NCBI GenBank assembly: GCA_007922195.1
Contig: ML682005.1
Location: 35,094,517-35,158,516 of the forward strand
Length of the DNA: 64,000 bases
Direction of reading: 5' to 3'
Origin: Podocnemis expansa
Lineage: Eukaryota; Chordata; Testudines; Podocnemididae
The notes below the pieces were generated by a model. That model was not told the origin of the DNA, did not search any database, and saw only the letters and a program-made list of their open reading frames with translations. This document shows, in pieces, positions 10,918 through 19,465 of this stretch (position 1 is the stretch's first letter; each line of letters begins with the position of its first letter). The translations under genes were made by a program, and so were the position numbers.

Positions 10918-12671
10918 TGTTGAAATACGGTTTGCAAGATGTCAGAACGTATCTCCCATTCGTGATGGCTGGGAAAGGACCGGCTCAAAGAATCCGCTAA
11001 GGTGTTGTCCTTGCCAGGTAGGTATTCTGCCAGGAGATCTATTGAATGGGAAATACATAGGTTCCACAATTTCATTGCCTCTAGGCAAAGGGCATAGGAT
11101 CTTGTGCCGCCCTGTCGGTTGATATAAAACATGCATGTCCTGTTGTCGGTCCGGATTCTGATCGTTTTGCCCGCGATGACTGGTAAGAATCGAAGACACG
11201 CTTTTACCACTGCTCTTAATTCGAGCAGGTTTATATGGGCGTGCGCTTCCCCTGGATCCCATTTGCCCTGTGCTGTCATGTCTTGGAGGTGTGCTCCCCA
11301 TCCGGTGAGGGAGGCGTCTGTGGTAATCGTGAGGTCCGGTTGATGTGGAAGAAAGGGGACCCCGTGTAGAACGTTGTTGGGATCCGTCCACCATGACAGG
11401 GAGTGTTTGATCGCCAGAGGAACGGATAGAAGTCTCGTGAGGGAGTGTCAGTTTTGCTTGAATTGTGAGAGGAACCACAGTTGGAAAGGACGCATGTGAA
11501 GACGTGCATAACGGACTACGGAAGTTGTGGCTGACATGTGGCCCAGTAATTGCATGCAGGTGCGGGCTGAAGTGATGGTTGAGTTCTGGATGGTTGTGAC
11601 TAGTTCTTGCATGTTGTGAAATCTGTCCGAGGGAAGGAAGGCAGTCGATGACGGTGTGTGAATGCGAGCCCCGATGAAGTGTATTTCCTGCACTGGTGTT
11701 AGGCATGATTTGGTGATATTGACGGTGAGACCTAACGAGCGGAAGAGGTTGACTGTGGTATTGATGGCTGCCGTGGCCTGTTGTCGCATTGGCGCCCTTA
11801 CAAGGAAGTCGTCTAAATATGGAAATATGGCGACGTGGCGTCTGCGGAGGAAGGCGACTACCGGGGCCATCACCTTGGAAAAAGTCCTTGGTGCTGTACA
11901 GAGTCCGAAGGGCAGGACCGTGTACTGGTAATGATGGTTGAGGAACAGGAATCGAAGGAATCTGCGATGTGATGGACGTATCGGGATATGAAAGTAGGCA
12001 TCCTTTAAATCGAGGGAGGCCAACCAATCTCCATGTTGAAGGGAAGAAAGGATGTTGGGCAACGTCACCATCCTGAAGCATTTTACTTGAATGTATACGT
12101 TGAGGCGTCTGAGGTCTAATATTGGCCTCCAACCCCCCGTTTTCTTTTGGGTTAGAAAGTATGGGGAATAAAAACCCCTTCCCATCTGATGTCTTGGGAC
12201 CTGTTCTATTGCACCTATGTGAAGAAGGTGGCGGATTTCGACCTGGAGGTGCTGTACGTGAGAGGGGTCCCTGAAAAGGGACGGGTGGGGGGGTTGGGTT
12301 TTTGGTTTGGATAGGAAAGGGATAGAATAGCCCTTCTGGATAATTTCTAATACCCATCTGTCGGATGTGACTGTGCGCCACTGGTGGAGGAATGGACGCA
12401 ATTTGTCGCTGAAGCTCAGGTGTAGTGTAGGTGACTGTTGCAGGTTTTGCCGAAGTTGGTTGGAAATTCCCTCGAGAGGACCATCAAAATTGTTGTTTGA
12501 GGCTGCCGGACTGTGCAGGTTGAGGCTGATTTGGTTGTTTATTTCTACGGGGTAGGCGAGGTTTGTTCCTGTAATTATCGGCCCTACGGTTAGATTGATT
12601 TTGATGGTATTTGGGTGTAGATGATAGGTTCCTGTAGGGTTTGCGACGTGAGAAAGGAGGGAAGATGCCAA
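10491..12671 (-). pseudogene. DIRS reverse transcriptase - RNase H polyprotein, one in-frame stop
   Basis: A single reading frame from 12671 to 10491, broken only by a TGA at 11448-11450. The first part (407 residues) has the reverse transcriptase: WRPILDLRRLN near 181, SLDLKDAY with the first catalytic Asp near 221, LPFGLCTAP near 253, and YLDD at 285-288. After the stop the same frame continues with RNase H (TDASLTGWG, then LLELRAV, RTDNRT and LADSLSR) and the extra C-terminal part usual in vertebrate DIRS (IDLFATKEN). It makes cDNA from element RNA. It overlaps the end of gag by 188 bases in the +1 frame. The stop may be a recent C-to-T change or a readthrough site; I treat the copy as broken. 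Confidence 0.88.
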
Positions 12672-14574
12672 GGGTTCTTAATGTGGCACGTGAGTCTTTT
12701 AAGTCATGCATCACATCGTTAGTGGACTTGGCAAATAAACTGTCCCTGTCAAATGGTAGATCCTCTATGGTACGTTGCATTGACCTTGGCAGATCTGCCG
12801 CATGTAGCCATGAGGAGCGCCTCATAACGATGGCTGTGCCCAGTGTTCTGGCAGCGACGTCAGCCGAGTCGAGCGAGGCTTGCAGTGCCGTACGCGCCAC
12901 GAGTTGGCCTTCAGTGATTAGGAGCTTGAATTCTTCCCGCTTGCCTTGTGGAAGGGAATCAGTGAACTCGTTGAGTTTGGAGTATACCTCGTAATCATAG
13001 TTGGATAGCAAGGCAGTGTAGTTTGCAACTCTGAACTGAAGAGCTGCAGAGGTGTATACCTTCCTGCCAAGGGTGTCTAATTTCTTGTCTTCCTTCGTAC
13101 CAGGGTTGGACTTTGAATATGACTGCTTGGTACGTTGGTTCGCCGCCTCAATCACCAATGAGTTTGGTTGTGGGTGATTAAACATGAATTCGTTACCTTT
13201 CGGAGCAATAAAGTACTTTTTGTCAATTCTTTTGGTCGATGGAGTCGCAGAGGCGGGGGCTTGCCATATTTCCATAGCAGGTTCCAGTATGCCCTCATCT
13301 ATGGGTAGGGCTAATTTATCAGAACCTGGTGCCTGTAAAATCTTGTACAATTTGTGGTGGGGTGTAGGGTTATTGTTGAGGGAGATGCTCATAGTGTCAG
13401 CTGCGCGCTTGAATAATTCTCTGAATTGCTTTATGTCGTCTGCGCGGGGCTGCTGTTCGGCTGTTGGGTTTTCAGGGTGAAGAGCATCTGCAGGAACTGA
13501 GGTAGCAGGCTGCTGTGATATCACTGATGCAGCCTGTGGTGCCGGTATAGCTGCAGGAGCCCAGCTATGTGGGTGCTGGAATAGCTGATAACCTGGCCAG
13601 TTGGTAAAGTCCATGGCAGCTGGATATGGATAAAACATCCACGGCGGGTAAGGATAACAAGCCGTATTTACAGTGGTCGGTGGAATTGGCTGGGGAACTG
13701 GAGAATCAGGTGTTGAGGTAGAGGAGGCAGCTGATGGAGAGTGTGCTGGTGAATTGGACCTGGTGGATAGAGTGCTCGAGGAAGAGTCTGTTTGAAATAG
13801 GGGTGATTCTGGAGCTGAGCGCACCGTCAGGTCCTGTGCCCGGTCAATGTGTTTTGTCTTTGTGATGTGTTTTGCCAGTGGAGGTGCTGTGATTACTACG
13901 CCTGACTGAGGCTGTAGTGGTGGCACCGTAGCAGGGAATGTCAGCGGTGCCGGTGGGGGGTAAAGAATCGGCACTGACGGTGGTGCCGTGTTCGGCGCGG
14001 AGAGAGGCAGCGGCGCCGGTGATGAGCGCAACGGCGCTGTTGGCTGCGGCAGCGGGGTCGGCTCCGTAGTGTCCGACGGTGCCGTTTGCGGCTCCGTGGC
14101 TGTGATCACTAAGCCATCGGTTACCGCACTTGCAGGGTTCACCCTCTTAGGTTCCAGCTGCAAGTTTCGTTGGTGAGAACCAGTCCTCTTAGATTTTTTG
14201 TGAGGTACTGGGGAAGAGAGCGCCGAGCGGCGCTTGTGTGCTCCCTCCAATAGCTGAGGAGAGGCAGTTGGTTCTGAGGCGGGACGGAGGGAGCCTTCTA
14301 ATAGCAGGAGCTTGAGCTTCCTGTCTCTTTCCTTCCTCGTTCGTGAGGTAAGGTTGCGGCAGTGGGTACATTTGTGAGGTAAATGTCCCTCACCTAAGCA
14401 TTTGATGCATGCTTCATGGCCATCTGAGGCCGGCATAGCATCATTGCAAGCGGTGCAGCGCTTGAATCCGGAGTTAGGCATCGCTGGATTGCGGTGCTGT
14501 TTGTTGTGGTTTTTCTTTTTTTTTGTTTTTTTTGTTTTGGTGAAGTTTCCTTTTGGTGTGAAGTTTCCTGTCAC
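12484..14574 (-). CDS. DIRS gag-like protein
   Basis: The open frame is 696 residues, but the first Met lies in a Lys/Thr-rich stretch encoded by an A/T-run. The Met at residue 32 (14479-14481) is the likelier start because the conserved part begins there: MPNSGFKRCTAC, then CIKCLGEGH and CTHC, a Cys/His cluster like that of vertebrate DIRS gag proteins. A long Pro/Ser/Thr-rich region follows (about residues 110-330), then a more ordered C-terminal half with helical segments (near VYSKLNEF and LPQGKREEFKL), and a basic Asn/Arg/Gln-rich tail. It is probably the nucleic-acid-binding particle protein. The frame is intact. Its end overlaps the RT frame. Confidence 0.82.
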   Translation of the reverse strand: MTGNFTPKGNFTKTKKTKKKKNHNKQHRNPAMPNSGFKRCTACNDAMPASDGHEACIKCLGEGHLPHKCTHCRNLTSRTRKERDRKLKLLLLEGSLRPASEPTASPQLLEGAHKRRSALSSPVPHKKSKRTGSHQRNLQLEPKRVNPASAVTDGLVITATEPQTAPSDTTEPTPLPQPTAPLRSSPAPLPLSAPNTAPPSVPILYPPPAPLTFPATVPPLQPQSGVVITAPPLAKHITKTKHIDRAQDLTVRSAPESPLFQTDSSSSTLSTRSNSPAHSPSAASSTSTPDSPVPQPIPPTTVNTACYPYPPWMFYPYPAAMDFTNWPGYQLFQHPHSWAPAAIPAPQAASVISQQPATSVPADALHPENPTAEQQPRADDIKQFRELFKRAADTMSISLNNNPTPHHKLYKILQAPGSDKLALPIDEGILEPAMEIWQAPASATPSTKRIDKKYFIAPKGNEFMFNHPQPNSLVIEAANQRTKQSYSKSNPGTKEDKKLDTLGRKVYTSAALQFRVANYTALLSNYDYEVYSKLNEFTDSLPQGKREEFKLLITEGQLVARTALQASLDSADVAARTLGTAIVMRRSSWLHAADLPRSMQRTIEDLPFDRDSLFAKSTNDVMHDLKDSRATLRTLGIFPPFSRRKPYRNLSSTPKYHQNQSNRRADNYRNKPRLPRRNKQPNQPQPAQSGSLKQQF

Positions 14575-14649
14575 TAACTACTGTCTTTGTTTTTGTTCTA
14601 GAATCGTTGTACGAAGAGCCACCGCTGACTCCGTCCGGAGCCGTGAGCG

Positions 14650-14845
14650 GTAGAAAAGGAACTGAGGAGACCGCTGTGGGGAGAGCAGGCTGCTGACGTC
14701 ACCAGCGGCGGGAAGGAGCGCTGGATGCCGTGAGTGCCTCCTCTCCCCACTGCCTGAGCCACTGCTTACAAATCTCCGATCCAGGGCGCGGTGCGGTGTC
14801 CGCACCCAGAGTGGAGCAGTCGGGAGCACTGCTCGTCGAAGAAAT
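14650..14845. repeat. DIRS right inverted terminal repeat
   Basis: Mirror image of the left repeat from about 14650 to 14831. The terminal 39 bases (14803-14841) are copied in inverted form at 9422-9460. AAAT at 14842-14845 is shared with the left edge and belongs either to the target or to the crossover site. Confidence 0.9.
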
Positions 14846-15720
14846 GCAAGTTTCCTTGAAGACAGATTCACCTCCTAAGTCTTCCACTATTACTTTGTCA
14901 GCATTGATGGCATCTTGAAATCCACTGACTCTGTATGCCACAATCAAATCAAGGCATTTTCTCATCAAAATAGTAGTAGTCACAATGTCCATCAACTGAG
15001 TTTGTAATATTTCCCTACAACATTTACGTAGGACAGGATATTGAGATAAAATACAATGGAGACCAGAAATTTGCAGTTAGATCTAGTTTGCCAGGCTTTG
15101 CACCTTGTGTCAGATTCTGGTCTTGGTTTTTCTACACTGTGCCAGTTCCATCAGGGTATCATACACCACAGTCACTTGGTATCCCACTGGCCTTATGCGG
15201 TCAATGTGGCTCTCTCAGCAAGTGTCATTTAGCACCTTCATGTCAGATTTGCAACATTGTCTGTGACAATCTTCCAACTGATGGCAGATGCTGATGACAG
15301 GTAGCATATCCTTTGCAGGTCTCCAAAGAGAGATACTGAATCTAAAGACAATGATCATTTCAGATCGGTCATCCTTGCAAGTCAAATGGACCAGATGATC
15401 TTGAACACCTTTTTCTTTCTATCTCCAATTTTAAATTTATGTGAACTATCAACATCATTCTTTTATTCATTGGTAGAAAGCTATATTGCTTAAGAAAAGT
15501 ATTTTTTTTAATTATTTTCAAAAGAAAACAACCATTTGGAGAGAATGGCAGCCACAAGGCACAAAGAAAGATCTTGGATTCAGTGCAAGGATATCATATG
15601 CTGTTCTGCCTCAAATATTTTCCCATCAGATATGACTCTAGTAGCAAACTAGGTAGCAACTAAGCTTTCTGCTTCCTATACTGAGCTCCTACAGACTTCT
15701 TTGTGGACATTTTTATTTTC
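14846..15720 (-). pseudogene. hAT (ZMYM1-like/DUF4371) transposase relic, upstream part
   Basis: Minus-strand translation in several frames gives pieces in the order expected for TTF/ZMYM1-like hAT transposases: a block resembling NPRSFFVPCGCHSL near 15565-15600, a block around SWKIVTDN near 15270, a block with LMELAQC near 15140, a core with FLVSIVFYLNILS near 15050, and finally KCLDLIVAYRVSGFQDAI (around 14900-14960) with a Val-Glu-Asp/Phe-Lys-Glu segment that runs into the DIRS edge. Many stops and shifts show it is long dead. In active elements this protein cuts and pastes the transposon. The family assignment is by remembered motif order and is moderately sure. Confidence 0.55.
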
Positions 15721-15833
15721 TATGGGAGAAAACAAGCAGTACTAAGAAGAGCAAAAGTCCAATTTATTGAGTTTTCAAAAATCAGACATTATATGGTAAA
15801 CATGGGAAAAGAAGAAATAGTGTTTCTGTCATA

Positions 15834-16500
15834 GGGTATGTCCACACACACTCCTTATTTCGAAACAACAGAGGTTGTNNNNNNNNNNNNNNNNNNNNNN
15901 NNNNNNNNNNNNNNNNNNNNNNNNNNNNNNNNNNNNNNNNNNNNNNNNNNNNNNNNNNNNNNNNNNNNNNNNNNNNNNNNNNNNNNNNNNNNNNNNNNNN
16001 NNNNNNNNNNNNNNNNNNNNNNNNNNNNNNNNNNNNNNNNNNNNNNNNNNNNNNNNNNNNNNNNNNNNNNNNNNNNNNNNNNNNNNNNNNNNNNNNNNNN
16101 NNNNNNNNNNNNNNNNNNNNNNNNNNNNNNNNNNNNNNNNNNNNNNNNNNNNNNNNNNNNNNNNNNNNNNNNNNNNNNNNNNNNNNNNNNNNNNNNNNNN
16201 NNNNNNNNNNNNNNNNNNNNNNNNNNNNNNNNNNNNNNNNNNNNNNNNNNNNNNNNNNNNNNNNNNNNNNNNNNNNNNTGGGATGCAGTGCCCCTCTGCA
16301 CTGCACCCTGTGGGTGCCTGCAGTCCCCTCCCCAGGCGAAATAGCAGGTCCACACTGTGGACCTGCTATTTCACTCCCTTATTTCGCGGACATGGTTTTT
16401 GTCCAGCGAAATAAGTTGTTTCGAAATAACATATTATTTCGAAACAGCTTGTTTCAAAACATGTTGTTTCGAAACAAGCACTCCCTGTGTAGACATAGCC
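15834..16500. repeat. MITE, GGCTATGTCTACAC family, TTATTTCGAAATAA subtype
   Basis: Left end GGGTATGTCCACAC; right end reverse-complements to GGCTATGTCTACAC. ATA flanks both sides (15831-15833, 16501-16503) as a 3-bp target duplication. The interior visible on both sides of the assembly gap repeats parts of TTATTTCGAAATAA. No coding capacity. The superfamily is unclear; a 3-bp A/T target is compatible with a Harbinger-like element. Confidence 0.7.
15879..16278. other. Assembly gap (400 N)
   Basis: Unresolved bases inside a palindrome-rich MITE. Self-complementary interior sequence is a likely cause of the assembly failure. Confidence 0.99.
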
Positions 16501-16503
16501 ATA

Positions 16504-18053
16504 TTGTTGCATAAATAGATGTTTGATGGATCTCTGGCATCTCATTAAATAATGTCATTTTTAGTTGCTACTTACAGTCTTTAAGTCTTAAAACACAAGT
16601 ATAGTTTCACAATTACATGATAAACCAAGGTTCATAATCCCACAGCTGGGATCTCATTTCACTTCAGTTTGGTATAGCTCACTGACTGAATGGTGATGTC
16701 CCATCCCTTATATACCTGTGAAGGCATGACCAACAGCATTGAGAAGATTCAAGGAAAATGTAGTTCTCAGAAAGTCTGGACGGTTCTGTAAGATTCTACA
16801 AAGGTCCAGAACATTTTAAGAGATTAGTGAAAAATGAATCCATGTACAGAATACCTGAAACATTTTACTTCAAAACATTCTCTTTTCCCTTTTGTCACTA
16901 AAAAAATAAAAATAGCACCCTCAACCCAACAGCCCCCAAGGCATGGCACACCAGGCAGTTATCTGGGTTGCCTGCCCTTAAATCTGGACCTGAATATACA
17001 AAGTTTTAAGAAATTTTTTAACTTTATGACAACACAAGAAATAGGTTTTTAAGTTTGGATGTGTCTTCTCAAAAGGTCTGAAATAGTCTTCTTTTAGTTG
17101 TGAGTGAAAAATACAATTTAAAACACTGAAATGGACACTTATTTTGCTGATATCTACAAGTTTTCCCTTCATTTGATGAATGGGAAATTTTCATATATTA
17201 TAAAGCATTACTTGATACTTTCTGTTTATTAGTAAGAATCAAATTCTATCACAGTAGGAGATATGAAATATTATTATCCTACTCATTCTGAAGTAGGTTA
17301 TGTTTGTGCAGTCCCCAACATTGCTTACTGATGACAATATATTCTATCCTTACTGAAGAAAACACACACATAAGTGAACAGGTTTCTTTTGTCAGATTTT
17401 GAAGTTGGATTTTCTGTTTTGCTTTGGATATTACATCAGTTCCAATATTTACCATATTTTCATTAAATTCTTCACCTCCCTTTTTAAGAAAAGATCATCA
17501 ATCAACTGCATTTTACTACCCTAATCCATACAGCACTAATAATTAACCTAACATTTCAAATGATCACTAACTACCTGTTAAGAACCTTATTAAACTGCAG
17601 ATAAAGTGTGCTACTAATTAGACAAGGAATGGAGATTCTATGCCATCCAAAGTTATCATAGAGTTTCAGTGCAAATACACTGACTTGTAAAGCTGTGAGC
17701 ATGTAAGAAATTTGCAACCACTGCTTTAAACTATTTTGATTTCTTTATTTCTTTTCCACCAAAAAGCAAGAACAAATAAACCCCAGATAACGAGAGGGTC
17801 TAGGCAATATAGCAATGTAATTATCATTATTTTTGCCTGATTTGAAAGACCAGTCACTAAAATTCAAAGTATAACTGTGAATCACCAGGAACAGAACTGA
17901 AGGTTTTACAGACATTTTAATCATTTAAAAATAAAATCCTGCAGCAACCTATAATTATCATGTAGGTTGTACCTAGATTTTCATCAGAAGCAATTCCAGG
18001 TTTTTCTCCCACTATCAGGATTCAGTTCATTTTTAAATATGGGTCTGATTCTC
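16504..18053. other. Non-coding stretch, no gene seen
   Basis: AT-rich, with only short frames and no recognisable domain or repeat. Confidence 0.55.
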
Positions 18054-18056
18054 ATT

Positions 18057-18453
18057 AGCTATATCTACACCTAAAATCTTAGTTTGGACTTGGTTAGTCC
18101 AAACTAAGTAGTTCAAAAGTTAGTTCAAACTAAGTCCATTTTTTAGTTTGAAATAACCTTTAGTTCAAACTAGTGTTCTATTTTTAGTTTGAACCAGAAA
18201 AAGGTACTTAGTTCAAACTAACTGCTAGTTCAAACTTATTTAGTTCAAACTAGCATGTCTACATTGTGCTAGTTCAAACTAAGCAGTTAGTTCAAACTAA
18301 CCAGCCGAACTAACTAGTTCAAACTAAGCTTTGCTTAGTTCAAACTAAAAACTTTTTTAGTTCAAACTAGGGAAAGCCTCATGTAGACAGGGTTCAAATT
18401 AATTTGAATTAAGGCTCCTTAATTCGAACTAATTTGCTATTGTAGACATAGCC
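18057..18453. repeat. MITE, GGCTATGTCTACAC family, TTAGTTCGAACTAA subtype
   Basis: Ends AGCTATATCTACAC and (reverse-complemented) GGCTATGTCTACAA, flanked by ATT on both sides. The interior is a chain of direct and inverted AGTTCAAACTAA-type units, the CpG-decayed form of TTAGTTCGAACTAA; un-decayed TTCGAACTAA remains near the right end. No open frame of note. Confidence 0.75.
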
Positions 18454-18838
18454 ATTTGCACTAAGACCACTTTGTATTATGTTAGCAGTGCAAGGAAGTC
18501 CTTAAGATGAATGCAAATATAACTTACACATAGTTTGAGGTTCTCTTACACTGTCAGAGTGCTGTAAAGGGGATTTAGTGTAAATGAGTAGCAGGCCTCT
18601 GTGCAAGGGAAACAAAGAAAAGTATGAAACAATACAAGTAAGAAGAGTGATGTGATCAGTTTAATTTGAAGAGCTCAAAACTAGATATCATTTCTTCAGA
18701 TTTGTCTCACAGGACCCCTTGGTTATTCCTTCAGGAGCTTTGACTTGTGTAAAGGTATATAGAGAGGTGGCTTTTGCTCACCTACACATGTGCCAGTCTG
18801 GTCATTCATGCGAAAACCAACACAATTGGAATACATGC

Positions 18839-19465
18839 GGTATGTCCACACTGGAGCCTTAGGTCAACTTAACCTGCCTTAAGTTGACCTAAGGAACTCC
18901 CTGGCCAAATTTAGAATTTATTAAGTCAACTTAAGCACTTGCCTAATTCAACTTAATAGCCCCTCCCATGAAAGTTGACTTTAGAGGTCAGGAAGGGTTG
19001 GGGCCTGCCCCAGCTCCCAAGCCGACTATTGGCCTGAGCCACCACTGGCAGGCAGCGAGAAGCCAGATCTAGTTCCGTGCAGCTTACCACTAGTGGCTTG
19101 GAGCCTATCCCAGCTGCTGCTGGTAGGATCCCTATCAAGCTGGAAGCCTGGGCTGGCTCTGAGCCCTTTGCCCCTGCCAATGCTAGCAGGCAGCTCGAAG
19201 CCCAATCTAACCCCAAGCAGCTCAGGGCCGGATCTGACTCCCAGGCCCCTGCCTGTGAAAGCTAGGGCTGGATCAGACCCCAGAGCTGGATCGGGTCCCT
19301 GGAGCCGGATTGGGACCTGGGGTGGGGCATAGGACAGGCTATGTCTACACTAGAAACAGTGTAGACATAGCTTAAGTTGACTTAACGAGGTCGACTTAAA
19401 GTCAACTTAAAGTTGACCTTATTAATTCAACTTAAAAGAGCCCCCCCCCCAGTATAGACATAGCC
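18839..19465. repeat. MITE(s), GGCTATGTCTACAC family, TTAAGTCGACTTAA subtype
   Basis: Left end GGTATGTCCACACTGG; right end reverse-complements to GGCTATGTCTATAC. Both flanks of the interior carry AAGTTGACTTAA-type units, and an intact GTCGACTTAA remains near 19389. The middle (about 18990-19330) is GC-rich and unrelated. A second pair of ends meets head to head at 19338-19371, so this may be two elements or an internal rearrangement. Confidence 0.65.
19338..19371. repeat. Head-to-head MITE ends forming a perfect 14-bp palindrome
   Basis: GCTATGTCTACACT at 19338-19351 is exactly complementary to 19358-19371 across a 6-nt loop. Both arms are the terminal repeat of the surrounding MITE family. 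Confidence 0.85.

Larger units (their letters stand above)
9064..14845 (-). mobile_element. DIRS-type tyrosine-recombinase retrotransposon, near complete
   Basis: About 5.8 kb with all DIRS hallmarks: inverted terminal repeats, an internal complementary region matching both ends, and minus-strand frames for gag, reverse transcriptase/RNase H and tyrosine recombinase. There is no integrase, protease or direct LTR. I could not identify a methyltransferase domain. Gag to RT is a +1 frame change and RT/RH to recombinase a -1 change, with overlaps. Both edges carry AAAT and there is no longer target duplication, as expected for recombinase-mediated insertion of a circular intermediate. The terminal repeats differ at few positions and only one in-frame stop was found, so the insertion looks recent. 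Confidence 0.93.

Noticed and set aside
15782..16414. Five open frames of 166-179 codons around the N-run
   Set aside because: They are artefacts of reading through 400 unresolved bases.
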